Counted from the first letter of the stretch, positions 44,236 through 53,676 are shown. The stretch is 64,000 bases of DNA from Staphylococcus schleiferi (GCF_900458895.1 NZ_LR962863.1:2108001-2172000), one strand, 5' to 3'. Made by a program: numbers and translations. The notes: generated from the sequence alone by a model not told the origin.

Positions 44236-45228
44236 TTAGCTAAATTGTAGCACATCCAAATTATTTCTGAGTCTGGCTTCATCTAATTGCTCCCCAATCA
44301 AAACGACTGATGATGGAAAATCTACATCTCCAACACTTTCAATCGTAGGCAAACCTTGAGCATATTGAATTAAATACATTTCATTCGGACTTTCTCGAAG
44401 TCTAACGTAACCTTTTAAGCGTAACACATTTTCAGGTAATTTTAGGATAAACTGCACCAACTGCGCTTGTGAAATTGCTGAACTAAAAGTATATTTTAGA
44501 CTTGTATAATGCGCATGATGATGGTCGTGATGATGATTACCATCATGGTGATGTTCATGATTATGGTGCGCATGATGTCCGTGACGATGTGCATGCTCAG
44601 GTAACGTATACTCAGCGCCTGTGTTTTCAATGACAGTTTGTTGCACTTGTCCATGGTCTGAAATTAACACACGACTTTTGGGAGCAATGGTTTCAATCGC
44701 TTCTACAATTTCCTTTAAGTCGCTGTCATTTGTTAATAAATCAACCTTATTAATAACAATCGTTTGACTCGCCCGAACTTGGTCTTCTAATAAATCAAGC
44801 GTTTGTTTCGAATAGTTTTGTCGAGATAAAAATCTTGAACTATCTACAATACAAATCGCTTCTGGATTTTCGAAGGCTTGCGCAATAAGTGGGTCTTGGC
44901 AAGCTATCAAAACATCAATCGGATTTGCAATCCCTGTCGCTTCAATAATAATATGATCAACATTGTTTTCTTGTTGACTCAGTTGATATAAAACTGCAAT
45001 TAAATCATGTTGTAAATCACAGCAAATGCAGCCTTGCAATATGGATTGTTTGACGTTGTAATCCTTTAAAATTCGACTATCCACATCAAAATCTCCAAAT
45101 TCATTTACAATGAGTGCGACTTTCTCATCTTTTTTTAATATTTGCGTCATATAATGATTTAAGAATGTGGTTTTGCCACTTCCTAAAAACCCATTAACGA
45201 TTGTAAGACGCGTTTTATTTTTAAGCAT
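44236..45228 (-). CDS. CobW/ZNG1-family metallochaperone GTPase with His-rich loop
   Basis: A 330-residue G3E GTPase. Walker A GFLGSGKTTFLNHY, metal-binding C-x-C-C in GCICCDLQH, Walker B/switch VDHIIIEATG and NKVDL are all visible, plus a C-terminal CobW_C domain (about 240-325). Between about residues 200 and 235 is a His-rich stretch (HRHGHHAHHNHEHHHDGNHH) that could store or sense zinc, nickel or cobalt. Such proteins deliver zinc to target metalloenzymes. No Zur box was recognised upstream. Divergent from mgrA. Confidence 0.9.
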   Translation of the reverse strand: MLKNKTRLTIVNGFLGSGKTTFLNHYMTQILKKDEKVALIVNEFGDFDVDSRILKDYNVKQSILQGCICCDLQHDLIAVLYQLSQQENNVDHIIIEATGIANPIDVLIACQDPLIAQAFENPEAICIVDSSRFLSRQNYSKQTLDLLEDQVRASQTIVINKVDLLTNDSDLKEIVEAIETIAPKSRVLISDHGQVQQTVIENTGAEYTLPEHAHRHGHHAHHNHEHHHDGNHHHDHHHAHYTSLKYTFSSAISQAQLVQFILKLPENVLRLKGYVRLRESPNEMYLIQYAQGLPTIESVGDVDFPSSVVLIGEQLDEARLRNNLDVLQFS

Positions 45229-45266
45229 AAATTTAATCCTTTCTCTTAATAAATCTACAAATCTGT

Positions 45267-45272
45267 TATAAT
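45267..45272 (+). promoter_or_regulatory. Possible -10 box of mgrA
   Basis: TATAAT 180 bases upstream of the mgrA start, with a weak -35. It implies a long 5' UTR. Between it and the gene are two perfect hairpins (see the next entry). Confidence 0.4.
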
Positions 45273-45332
45273 ATATGTGTATGTCTGACTTTTAACTTGA
45301 TAAAGTACGCTTTATCTTCTAAAATTACCGCA

Positions 45333-45380
45333 TGCTATATTTTAAGGATAGCATAGATTTAAGTGAGAACGGCTTAAATC
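45333..45380 (+). promoter_or_regulatory. Hairpins in the mgrA 5' UTR
   Basis: TGCTAT...ATAGCA (45333-45353) and GATTTAAG...CTTAAATC (45356-45380). In S. aureus the mgrA 5' UTR is a binding site for RNAIII, which stabilises the mRNA; whether these hairpins serve that here is inference. Confidence 0.45.
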
Positions 45381-45453
45381 CACTCGATTATGGACGGGTT
45401 CCCATTCGTGATAGAGAGAGAAAACGAATAGAATGTCTGGAGGAGAACTAATT

Positions 45454-45891
45454 ATGTCTGACCATTTAAACTTGAAAGAGCAAGTATGTTTTAGTTTGTA
45501 TAACGCACAAAGACAAGTTAATCGTTATTATTCAAACAAAATTTTCAAAAAATACAATCTCACGTATCCACAATTTTTAGTATTAGAAATTTTATGGGAC
45601 CATTCTCCTGTTAATGTAAAGAAAGTTGTAACAGACTTAGCGCTTGATACGGGTACAGTATCACCATTATTAAAGCGTATGGAACAAATTAATCTCATTA
45701 AAAGAGAACGTTCTGAAATTGACCAACGTGAAGTGTTTGTACATTTAACTGAAAAAAGCAAAGATATGCAACCAGAGCTCGCAAATGCATCACAACTTGT
45801 TACTGAAGCTTCATCATTAACAACTGATGAGGTTAAGGAGCTCAATCGATTACTTGAAAAAGTAATTACTGCATTTGAAGAAAAGAAATAA
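45454..45891 (+). CDS. mgrA: MarR-family global regulator MgrA
   Basis: A 145-residue global regulator of virulence, autolysis and efflux. It follows S. aureus MgrA closely: [20 protein letters not shown] with the redox-sensing Cys near residue 12, the winged-helix [20 protein letters not shown] and the wing [14 protein letters not shown] start at ATG 45454 (MSDHLNLK), 8 bases after GGAGGAG, not at the upstream in-frame ATG overlapping the RBS. It controls norA in S. aureus. Confidence 0.95.
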   Translation: MSDHLNLKEQVCFSLYNAQRQVNRYYSNKIFKKYNLTYPQFLVLEILWDHSPVNVKKVVTDLALDTGTVSPLLKRMEQINLIKRERSEIDQREVFVHLTEKSKDMQPELANASQLVTEASSLTTDEVKELNRLLEKVITAFEEKK

Positions 45892-46047
45892 TAATTAACA
45901 GTTCTTGAAGTGTGTTCTATTTAATGGGTGATAAAATCAGTTATTCTAAGTTTCAAATATGACAGTGTATTGCTATAGATAGACTTTGATTTTTGGGGAC
46001 CGAATCAATATTTACGAAATCATACTGGGGAAATCGTAGTATTGACT

Positions 46048-46088
46048 TTTCAACCTGTTACTTTTCATAAAATCCTAACAGGTTGAAA
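46048..46088. repeat. Perfect inverted repeat after mgrA
   Basis: TTTCAACCTGTTA ... TAACAGGTTGAAA (13 bp, 15-base loop), no T-run. It could be a processing site, an operator or part of a small RNA. The 45892-46274 spacer otherwise contains only this and the hairpin at 46163-46208. Confidence 0.5.
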
Positions 46089-46162
46089 TCATATCAAAAA
46101 AATGAGGTATTTGATATTGACCACCTTGGTTTATCTATACATACTTTATCAACGACTGAAAG

Positions 46163-46208
46163 CGCGTTGAATGCATAAACGACTTTGCATTCACGCACTT
46201 TTTTTATT
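46163..46208 (+). terminator. Terminator-like hairpin between mgrA and cydC
   Basis: GCGCGTtGAATGCA ... TGCATTCACGC followed by ACTTTTTTTATTTT on the plus strand. It is 270 bases past mgrA, so it may end a longer mgrA transcript or a separate small RNA. Confidence 0.6.
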
Positions 46209-46274
46209 TTGCCTTTTTCTACTCTACATTGCACATCTCATCTATCATTAGGCTATCGCTTCAACACATATGGT

Positions 46275-47963
46275 TTATAGTTCAATGGGGTGATGAACAT
46301 ATTGCGTCAAAAATGATTCTGGGGACATATCTCCTACCACTTTTCCTTCTTGCATAACAATCACACGATCAAAACCTTTTAAATATTCCATATCATGTGT
46401 CGCGACAATCAACGTTTGCGCTTGTTGATGAAGCTGTTGCATGACCAATTTTGAATTTTCGATATCTAACGCAGTGGTTGGCTCATCAACGATCCAAACT
46501 GGTTGTCGACGAAGCAGCATACGTGCAATAGCTAATCGTTGAAATTCTCCACCAGAAAGCGCCGTTTTCGTCATCGTAATCGGTCGTTCTAATGGAATAT
46601 GCGCTAACTGCAATTGATCTAACACTTTACGACATTCTGTCTCTGACGCTTGGGTCAATAAATTATCATACACTGTACCATCGAAAAAGTGCGGTTGTTG
46701 TAACAAGGTATTGATTTGCGCATGAAAATGCGACGTATCGAGTTGGCCTATAGGCATCTGATTGATCGTTATTTGACCTTCTGTTGTCTCGTACAAGCCC
46801 ATCAAAAGATATAATAGCGTTGATTTTCCTGCACCTGATTCTCCAACAATCGCCACATACTCACCTTGATGAATCGTTAAGTTCAAATGAGATAAAATGG
46901 GTCTTTGTTGATGTTCATAACGTAGTGACACATCTGTCAAATTGAACATTGGTTCGCCGTTCTCAATGTCTGCAATATTTAAATTTTGGTGCCCCTTTTC
47001 ACTACCTTGTTCGCGCATCACTTCTGATAAACTTTGTTGCGCAAGTTCTGTCTCACTCTTATAATAAGCCACTTGACTCATTGGCACTGCTTGTTCAAGT
47101 AATGTCAGAATCATTAAAATAATACTTGTCGCATAAACAACGTCCACATATTGCTTTTCGACCATCACAATAATTAGGATGATACTGACCAAGAGTGCAA
47201 CCATACTTATAATATTTCTCACATACGCATACTTTAAATGTCCGAGTTGTGAATGATGTTCTGCTAAATTAAAGTGGGTTTCGCTTTTGGAAAGCTTAGT
47301 CTCATATTTTTCAGAACTATTGAAGCGTCGCAGTTCATTATGTCCTAAAATTCTGTCATGATACTCATGCATAAATTGTTGTTGAGATTGATTAACAGTC
47401 GTCTGAACTTGCTTAGCTTGTTGTGCTTGCAGCCAAGGCAAAACCAACAGCGTTAACACCATCGTGAATAGGATTAATACCGCATGTGTCCATGAAAAAT
47501 AAAATAGGACCCCCGCTGTTAATAAAGTCGTTATTCCTATCACAATAGGCGGATAATAGACACGTAAATACACATTTTGCAAAGATTCCACTTGTGTCAC
47601 CATACGACCTAATAAGTCACTTGAACGAAATTTACGAAATACATCCGGTACGATTGGAATTAAAGCGCGGTAGAGTTGTACACGTACATCTCGCAACATC
47701 GTAAATGTGGCCCGATGAGAACGTAGTCTCTCATAATAACGTGTAATTGCACGAGTAAAACCGAATAATTTCACTGTAACAATGAGTCCCATTAATGCAA
47801 AGAGAGGCGCACCTAGCGCACTTTGTGTAATCATATAGCCACTTAAGAAAAACATGCCTAAAGCAACCGCACTCCCTACAACACCTATAAAGATGGCCAT
47901 TAATATATCTTTGTTCCATTTAATATTAATGGTTCGGTTTAATTTTTGATTGTATTGATTCAT
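46275..47963 (-). CDS. cydC: ABC exporter, CydC-like subunit
   Basis: A 562-residue half transporter: membrane domain (about 1-320, e.g. ILMAIFIGVVGSAVALGMFF), then an ATPase with Walker A GESGAGKSTLLYLL, signature ALSGGEFQRLAIARM and Walker B VWIVDEPTTALD. In E. coli the CydDC pair exports cysteine/glutathione or handles heme for cytochrome bd assembly. In staphylococci this pair sits beside mgrA and uppP; the substrate is unproven. It starts immediately after the cydD stop (TAAATG). Confidence 0.85.
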   Translation of the reverse strand: MNQYNQKLNRTINIKWNKDILMAIFIGVVGSAVALGMFFLSGYMITQSALGAPLFALMGLIVTVKLFGFTRAITRYYERLRSHRATFTMLRDVRVQLYRALIPIVPDVFRKFRSSDLLGRMVTQVESLQNVYLRVYYPPIVIGITTLLTAGVLFYFSWTHAVLILFTMVLTLLVLPWLQAQQAKQVQTTVNQSQQQFMHEYHDRILGHNELRRFNSSEKYETKLSKSETHFNLAEHHSQLGHLKYAYVRNIISMVALLVSIILIIVMVEKQYVDVVYATSIILMILTLLEQAVPMSQVAYYKSETELAQQSLSEVMREQGSEKGHQNLNIADIENGEPMFNLTDVSLRYEHQQRPILSHLNLTIHQGEYVAIVGESGAGKSTLLYLLMGLYETTEGQITINQMPIGQLDTSHFHAQINTLLQQPHFFDGTVYDNLLTQASETECRKVLDQLQLAHIPLERPITMTKTALSGGEFQRLAIARMLLRRQPVWIVDEPTTALDIENSKLVMQQLHQQAQTLIVATHDMEYLKGFDRVIVMQEGKVVGDMSPESFLTQYVHHPIEL

Positions 47964-49598
47964 TTAAACATCACCATCCTGTTGATCCGCTTTGAAATCA
48001 ATTTGAATTTGGGTATCATCAGAGCGTACCTTTCCGTCTTGTAAATAAATTCGACGGTTCGCATGTGCTATCGTTTGTTGTCTGTGTGCAATCGTCAAAC
48101 GCGTCGTCTCATTAAAATAGGCATCCAACGTTTGTTGAATCAACTGTTCAGTTGCGCGGTCTAATCCAGCAACAGGCTCATCTAAAACAACAAAGTCTGG
48201 CTGCATTAACAAAAGACGTGCCAATTCTATTCGACGCATTTCTCCTCCTGACATCATCTCACCACCCTCTCCAATCAGGGTATCAATGCCGTCATGTAAA
48301 GCATTGATTTTATCCCACAAGTTGACCGCTTGCAGAACAGTCATTATTTTTTCACGCGGAACTGTGTTAAATACACTTACGTTTTCAGCAATCGTTGCAT
48401 TAAAAATATATGGATTTTGCGATAAATAACCGATCTTAAGGTGGGCGTTTTGATAGGAAACATATCCTTTTTGTGGCGCCAATTCTCCAAGTAAGATTTG
48501 AATCAATGTTGATTTTCCAGCACCACTAGGGCCTACAAGCGCAATTTTGTCCCCTTTATTAATATCAAATTGAATATCACTCAGAACCTCATTCGCCATA
48601 CCTTCATAACGAAATGACAGCTCTCGAACTTGGATGAGAGAGGTCTGTGTGGTATCTATCACAGGTAACTTTTGTCTCGGCAATTTATTATCGAGCGCCT
48701 CATGAATAATATCACTTGCGCCTTCACTCTCTTTTCCGGTATGAAATGCTTGTCCCAAATCTTTAATCGCATTATAAAATTCAGGTGCCATAATTAACGC
48801 AATAGCTGCTGTGTAGAAATGAATAGATTTAAAGACAATCAAACTTAACCCTACTTCTAAAGCGACCAGTCCAATGCCTAGCATACTGATAAATTCAAGC
48901 ATCAATCCTGAAAGAAAAGCACTTCTTAAAATGACCATCGTCTTGTCACGGAATTGTGTACTCTCTTGTGAAACAGTCTCCACCGCTTGTTCTGAACGAT
49001 TAAATAATTTTAAAGTGACTAATCCTTTAGTCAAGTTGAGAAAACGTTGACTGAAATGGTTTAAAAAAGTCATTTGGTCTTTGGCGTCATCTCGTGTTTT
49101 CAATCCAAACACAATGTAAAAGACTGGAATAAAAGGTGCAGTCACTAACATAATCAGTGCTGCAGGAATATGGATTTTAAACATGACAACAATAATGACA
49201 AATGGAATAAACGTAGATTTAAAAACTTGAGGTAGATAATTTCGATAGAACGGTAGCATATCGGATAGTGTCTCAGTAGCCATTGTTAATCTTTCACCAA
49301 CGGCTTGTTGATTCACTTGTTTCAATAAACGGTGTCGAATCGTCGCCCGAACACGATGCGCAAGTTTTTCACCTAACCACGAATTCAAATAATCTAAGCT
49401 TGCTCTCATTAAAAGTGCCACTGCTAAAAGTGTCACTATCGGTAACCAGTGGGTGGATTTATTTGTAAGTAGACGGTCTAATATCACACCGATCGTAATA
49501 TTTTGTGTCACGACTGTGATTGCTAAAGCTAAGCAGACAACCGCCATTAATAATGGATATAAGTAAAATTTCTTTGCCCATGAATGCAATTGTTTCAT
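47964..49598 (-). CDS. cydD: ABC exporter, CydD-like subunit
   Basis: A 544-residue half transporter, partner of the CydC-like protein. Membrane domain with FYLYPLLMAVVCLALAITVV and FIPFVIIVVMFKIHIPAALI; ATPase with Walker A GPSGAGKSTLIQIL, signature MSGGEMRRIELARL and Walker B FVVLDEPVAGLD. Start ATG 49598 (MKQLHSWAK) follows GGAGG by 8 bases; a longer frame would include the RBS. First gene of the pair. Confidence 0.85.
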   Translation of the reverse strand: MKQLHSWAKKFYLYPLLMAVVCLALAITVVTQNITIGVILDRLLTNKSTHWLPIVTLLAVALLMRASLDYLNSWLGEKLAHRVRATIRHRLLKQVNQQAVGERLTMATETLSDMLPFYRNYLPQVFKSTFIPFVIIVVMFKIHIPAALIMLVTAPFIPVFYIVFGLKTRDDAKDQMTFLNHFSQRFLNLTKGLVTLKLFNRSEQAVETVSQESTQFRDKTMVILRSAFLSGLMLEFISMLGIGLVALEVGLSLIVFKSIHFYTAAIALIMAPEFYNAIKDLGQAFHTGKESEGASDIIHEALDNKLPRQKLPVIDTTQTSLIQVRELSFRYEGMANEVLSDIQFDINKGDKIALVGPSGAGKSTLIQILLGELAPQKGYVSYQNAHLKIGYLSQNPYIFNATIAENVSVFNTVPREKIMTVLQAVNLWDKINALHDGIDTLIGEGGEMMSGGEMRRIELARLLLMQPDFVVLDEPVAGLDRATEQLIQQTLDAYFNETTRLTIAHRQQTIAHANRRIYLQDGKVRSDDTQIQIDFKADQQDGDV

Positions 49599-49964
49599 TT
49601 TTCGTGCCTCCATTTTGGATGCGTTATTTTTTCTATTTTACATTGTTTATAAGGCAGAAAGCTAAAAATTAAATTGGTATTTTCAATCGATTTTCATGAT
49701 GTTCGTACGCTGAATCAATGCGCCTGAACTCGTTTCGAAGATGTGACAGATTTTCGAATATCATCAACCTTTTGATATCAAGACTTAATTATTTTTACTA
49801 AGATAGGATAACGTCCTCTTTTAGATATCTCTTCATGTTATCTAAGTTTGATTTCATACTTTGGTCCTAGAATATAGGTTAACTAAAGACATGTGAGGGG
49901 TTCTTGTGCTATCATATGCTATATTATATTAACAAATAAACAAAAATGAATAGAGGGTACTTGT

Positions 49965-50816
49965 ATGTTATTTTTTGAATTGATCAAAGCAATCATTCTC
50001 GGTATTGTGGAAGGTCTCACAGAGTTTGCACCTGTTTCTTCCACTGGGCATATGATTCTCGTCGATGATATGTGGCTCAAGTCGACTGAATTTTTAGGCT
50101 CACAATCTGCTTTTACATTTAAGGTTGTCATACAGCTAGGTTCCATTTTTGCTGCAGCATGGGTATTCCGACATAAATATTTCGAAATGTTACATATTGG
50201 TAAGTATGCACCTGAACGTCAAGAAGGTCGACGTTCTAAGCCACGACGTTTGAAATTATCACATATTATTGTCGGTATGATTCCTGCTGGTATACTAGGA
50301 CTTTTATTTGATGATTTAATTGAAAAGTATTTATTCAGTGTACCAACTGTTCTCATTGGCCTTTTCCTTGGCGCAATTTATATGATTTTAGCTGATAAGT
50401 ATAGTCGCAACGTTCGAAATCCAAAAACTGTTGATGAGATTAACTATTTCCAAGCTTTTGTTATCGGACTTTCTCAAGCTATTGCGATGTGGCCGGGTTT
50501 CTCTCGTTCAGGATCAACAATTTCTACAGGGGTCTTGATGAAGTTAGACCACAAATCAGCCTCAGATTTCACTTTTATGATGGCTGTGCCTATTATGCTT
50601 GCGGCAAGTGGTTTATCCATCGTAAAGCATTATAATTATATTCAATTTGCGCATATCCCGTTTTACATTTTAGGCTTTTTAGCTGCATTTATCTTTGGTT
50701 TTATTTCAATTAAACTTTTCTTAAAATTGATTCAAAACGTGAAGTTACTACCTTTCGCTATTTATCGAATTGTGCTCGTCGTCGTTATCGCAGTCGTTTA
50801 CTACGGTATCTTATAA
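49965..50816 (+). CDS. uppP: Undecaprenyl-diphosphatase
   Basis: A 283-residue membrane phosphatase recycling undecaprenyl diphosphate for cell-wall synthesis, conferring bacitracin tolerance. The two catalytic motifs are visible: GIVEGLTEFAPVSSTGHM near the N-terminus and WPGFSRSGSTISTGVLMK. Eight or so membrane helices. The upstream 49614-49964 spacer is AT-rich with no gene I can support; the promoter must lie there. Followed by a terminator. Confidence 0.95.
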   Translation: MLFFELIKAIILGIVEGLTEFAPVSSTGHMILVDDMWLKSTEFLGSQSAFTFKVVIQLGSIFAAAWVFRHKYFEMLHIGKYAPERQEGRRSKPRRLKLSHIIVGMIPAGILGLLFDDLIEKYLFSVPTVLIGLFLGAIYMILADKYSRNVRNPKTVDEINYFQAFVIGLSQAIAMWPGFSRSGSTISTGVLMKLDHKSASDFTFMMAVPIMLAASGLSIVKHYNYIQFAHIPFYILGFLAAFIFGFISIKLFLKLIQNVKLLPFAIYRIVLVVVIAVVYYGIL

Positions 50817-50858
50817 AAAGGGGCACGCACAATCATCATCTCAGTGATGGGTCAAATT

Positions 50859-50915
50859 GAGGGCGTACTTTAATCTCTAGCAGTTGACTTAAAGATTAAA
50901 GGCGCCCTCTTTTAC
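50859..50915 (+). terminator. Terminator of uppP
   Basis: GAGGGCG-tACTTTAATCT ... AGATTAAAGg-CGCCCTC followed by TTTT; strong long stem. Confidence 0.85.
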
Positions 50916-51006
50916 ATACGCTTTTTCACCTCGACCTTTAAGCGTTTATTTCCAAGCGCGAAAGGGTAATAACACATAAGTATACTCACAAATGGAGGCA
51001 ACGTTC

Positions 51007-51723
51007 ATGAACAAAACGATCAAAACAATTATAAACATCTTACCTGTCTTTCTCGTCCCACTCATTGTTGAACGTAAAAAGTTCAAGTCTCATCCAGATG
51101 TACAAAAAGTGACGCAAACGACCGTGCATACCTCTCAAAAAGTAGCACATAAAGCAGGACATGCTGCTGGGTATGTTAAAGACTCTGTCGTCTCTGGTTC
51201 TAGCCATTTAAAAAATCGTGTTCAAACTAAAAAACAACGTCATGATTATAATAAAGCGATGAAAAAAGAAGCGGAAAAACAACGCTATATGCGCCCTGAA
51301 AATGTACGCGCGCGTGGTGAAGCGCTTGCGAAAGAAAATCGCAAAGAAATCGATAAACTTTCAAAGAAATTAGACAAACAAATTTCAAAACGCCATAAAG
51401 AAGAAGATAAAGCGTTAGCGCAACGTCAAAAAAACTTAGTTAAAAATATGGAAAAAATGCAAAAGTATGAAGAAAAAGTCGGTCATACACCTGGAAGCAT
51501 AGATTTGAAAACAAAGCAGCGTGGCGATAAAATCGAGCAACAAAATAAAAAAGAAATCGAAAAAATGAATAAAAAATTAAAAAAACATCAAGAAGCACTG
51601 CGTAAAGAAGAAGAAAAGAATATAAAAGCACGTGAAAAAGCATTGAAAGCAAATATGAAATCCTTCCAAAAAGATGAACAGTTAAATGACACATCTCAAA
51701 ATGCACGTAACAAGCAGGATTAA
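51007..51723 (+). CDS. Membrane-anchored, highly charged coiled-coil protein, unknown function
   Basis: A 238-residue protein: an N-terminal hydrophobic segment (IKTIINILPVFLVPLIVE, about 4-21), then a very Lys/Glu/Gln-rich body predicted to form long coiled coils (KEIDKLSKKLDKQISKRHKE, KKEIEKMNKKLKKHQEALRK). I start at ATG 51007, 8 bases after GGAGG. It ends 3 bases before the YaiI-like gene, so the two are cotranscribed. No family recognised. Confidence 0.65.
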   Translation: MNKTIKTIINILPVFLVPLIVERKKFKSHPDVQKVTQTTVHTSQKVAHKAGHAAGYVKDSVVSGSSHLKNRVQTKKQRHDYNKAMKKEAEKQRYMRPENVRARGEALAKENRKEIDKLSKKLDKQISKRHKEEDKALAQRQKNLVKNMEKMQKYEEKVGHTPGSIDLKTKQRGDKIEQQNKKEIEKMNKKLKKHQEALRKEEEKNIKAREKALKANMKSFQKDEQLNDTSQNARNKQD

Positions 51724-51726
51724 TCA

Positions 51727-52176
51727 ATGCGTATATTGATAGATGGTGATGCTTGTCCAGTCGTAGATTCGATTATTCGTTTGACGTCTGAGACAGGCAT
51801 CTTTGTATATCTCTTTCGCACATACGACCATTTTTCTGTTCAATCATTTCCCGAACACGTTGAAGTGAAATATGTCGATGGAGGTCGAGATGCCGTTGAC
51901 TTTATGATTCTTCAATATGCTCAACCCGGCGATATTGTTGTCACACAAGACTATGGTTTAGCGAGCTTACTTTTAAATAAAGTCAAATATGTTTTGCATC
52001 ATACAGGACATTTATATACGGCTCAAAATATAGAACGTTTGCTCACACAACGTTATTATCATCAACAAGAACGTCGAAAATCAAAACGTTATCCCAAAGG
52101 GCCAAAAGCTTTTAATCAAGATCAACGTTTATCTTTTGAATCACAATTGTTAAAATTAATTGAGACACAACAGTAA
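51727..52176 (+). CDS. YaiI/YqxD family protein (DUF188)
   Basis: A 149-residue protein with the DUF188 opening MRILIDGDACPVVDSI, plus VDGGRDAVDFMILQYAQPGD and VVTQDYGLASLLLNK. This is a PIN-like fold, so a nuclease activity is plausible but unproven. Full length. Follows the coiled-coil gene directly. Confidence 0.88.
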   Translation: MRILIDGDACPVVDSIIRLTSETGIFVYLFRTYDHFSVQSFPEHVEVKYVDGGRDAVDFMILQYAQPGDIVVTQDYGLASLLLNKVKYVLHHTGHLYTAQNIERLLTQRYYHQQERRKSKRYPKGPKAFNQDQRLSFESQLLKLIETQQ

Positions 52177-52179
52177 CAG

Positions 52180-52293
52180 ATGACCTGATTTCATAATTTT
52201 TTATTTAAAATCAGTGATTAAAAAAGGTGACGCGATTGCGTAGACGCCTTTAATTCAAGTTTTACGTATTATGTGTCACCTAAACCGGGTCAT
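52180..52293 (+). promoter_or_regulatory. Candidate three-way-junction RNA leader of the LOG-family gene
   Basis: P1 ATGACC (52180-52185) pairs with GGTCAT (52288-52293). P2 is CTGATTT/AAAATCAG (52185-52214). P3 is AGGTGAC/GTCACCT (52225-52281), enclosing CGC-gatt-GCG. An alternative fold pairs AAAGG (around 52225) with CCTTT (52247 region) and would break P3. It ends about 48 bases before the LOG gene. No known riboswitch consensus was recognised. Confidence 0.45.
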
Positions 52294-52341
52294 TGGAAGA
52301 TGATACTCAAATAGATTCATCAATATTAAGGAGGAGGCAAT

Positions 52342-52911
52342 ATGATTAAAAGAATTGCTGTTTTTTGTGGTGCAAGCAAAGGTCACGATGATACATATGT
52401 GAAAGAAGCATACGCTCTAGGAAAGTACCTCGCAGAACATCAAATTGAGTTAGTTTTTGGGGCAGGTTCTGTTGGTATCATGGGCGCCATACAAGAAGGT
52501 GTCTTAGATTATGGCGGACGCGTGATAGGTGTTATGCCTAAGTTTCTAGATGAACGAGAAATCACAAGCCAAAAAGTATCAGAATTAATCTTAGTAGATT
52601 CGATGCATGAGCGAAAACAAAAAATGTCTGATTTAGCTGATGCTTTTGTGATGGCTCCTGGCGGTGCAGGTTCTTTAGAAGAATTCTTTGAAATTTATAG
52701 TTGGGCACAAATTGGGTTACATCAAAAACCAATTGGTATTTATAATACGAAACAATTTTTTAATCCGCTTCAAAATTTAATTGAACATATGATTAAAGAA
52801 GGATTTATTGATGAAAAATATACGCATCTCGCACGCCTTTATGAAACGCCTGAAAGTTTATTAGAAGGCCTTAAAAATGCAAAACCTATCTCAACACGGA
52901 CATATGATTAA
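52342..52911 (+). CDS. LOG family protein (cytokinin-activating-like nucleotide phosphoribohydrolase)
   Basis: A 189-residue Rossmann-fold protein of the TIGR00730 group that cleaves nucleoside 5'-monophosphates to free bases. It shows the opening IAVFCGASKGHDDTYV, the LVFGAGSVGIMG strand, the family signature MHERKQKMSDLADAFVMAPG with PGGAGSLEEFFE just after. Strong RBS AAGGAGGAGGCAAT. Monocistronic with a structured leader and its own terminator. The physiological substrate in staphylococci is not established. Confidence 0.9.
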   Translation: MIKRIAVFCGASKGHDDTYVKEAYALGKYLAEHQIELVFGAGSVGIMGAIQEGVLDYGGRVIGVMPKFLDEREITSQKVSELILVDSMHERKQKMSDLADAFVMAPGGAGSLEEFFEIYSWAQIGLHQKPIGIYNTKQFFNPLQNLIEHMIKEGFIDEKYTHLARLYETPESLLEGLKNAKPISTRTYD

Positions 52912-52945
52912 TCCCAATCATTCGAGATAGCGTGTTACGCCATAT

Positions 52946-53000
52946 AAGGGAGTTGGTATAATAAAACCCTTGTTAGGGATTGATGCCACTCCCTTTTTTC
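52946..53000 (+). terminator. Terminator of the LOG-family gene
   Basis: AAGGGAGT-tGG ... CC-ACTCCCTT with inner CCCTtgttAGGG, followed by TTTTCATTTC. Confidence 0.85.
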
Positions 53001-53033
53001 ATTTCACCATTTTTGGACATTTCTTCTATTTAA

Positions 53034-53609
53034 TTACGACGACTTTTTATGCGCCTCTGCCACGTCATCATAAAGCGGTTTGTGGTATCTAACTTGTTGT
53101 TTTAAGACATGATGCGGGCTTAGCTCTCTTTTTTCAAATTCATCATAAAAAGACATTCCGATTTTCTCCATTACACGAATAGAAGGACGATTAATGCGTG
53201 CAGCGATGGCATATACCTCGGATACTCCTCGCTGTTTAATATAATTTAAAACCGCTTCCGCCCCTTCAGTGGCAATTCCGTTGTCCCACACTTCTGGTGA
53301 TAAACGCCAACCAATTTCATAAAAAGGTAAATTATCAAATGGATAGTCGCTCGTTTTAGGTATGTAATTCACACCAATAAAACCAATCCACTCTTTTGTC
53401 GCTTTCAATTCAACCGCAAATAAACCGACTTCATTTTTAGAAAGATAAGTTTTCATCGCTTCAAAATCAAGTCTTGATTTTTCATAGCTTAACAGGCTCG
53501 GAAAATATTGTCTGACTTGGCGATTTGCATTTAATTGTTGCAAAGGTAGTAAATCTTCCTCTTGCCAATCTCTTAGCTTTAGTCGTGCTGTCTCTATATA
53601 TACTGTCAT
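53034..53609 (-). CDS. GNAT-family N-acetyltransferase (RimJ/RimL-like)
   Basis: A 191-residue acetyltransferase. It begins VYIETARLKLRDWQEEDLLP and has FYEIGWRLSPEVWDNGIATEG with the acetyl-CoA loop, then ARINRPSIRVMEKIGM, the usual RimJ/RimL ending. I start at ATG 53609 (MTVYIET) behind GGGGGG. Substrate unknown; it may modify a ribosomal protein or a small molecule. Confidence 0.85.
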   Translation of the reverse strand: MTVYIETARLKLRDWQEEDLLPLQQLNANRQVRQYFPSLLSYEKSRLDFEAMKTYLSKNEVGLFAVELKATKEWIGFIGVNYIPKTSDYPFDNLPFYEIGWRLSPEVWDNGIATEGAEAVLNYIKQRGVSEVYAIAARINRPSIRVMEKIGMSFYDEFEKRELSPHHVLKQQVRYHKPLYDDVAEAHKKSS

Positions 53610-53636
53610 TGATGATCCCCCCATTGTAACAGCTCA

Positions 53637-53676
53637 TAAAAAATAGACTCTATAGCTACAATAGCCATAGAGCTGC
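53637..53676 (-). terminator. Terminator of the 99-residue protein gene
   Basis: CTCTATgGCTA-ttg-TAGCtATAGAG followed by TCTATTTTTT on the minus strand. Confidence 0.8.
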
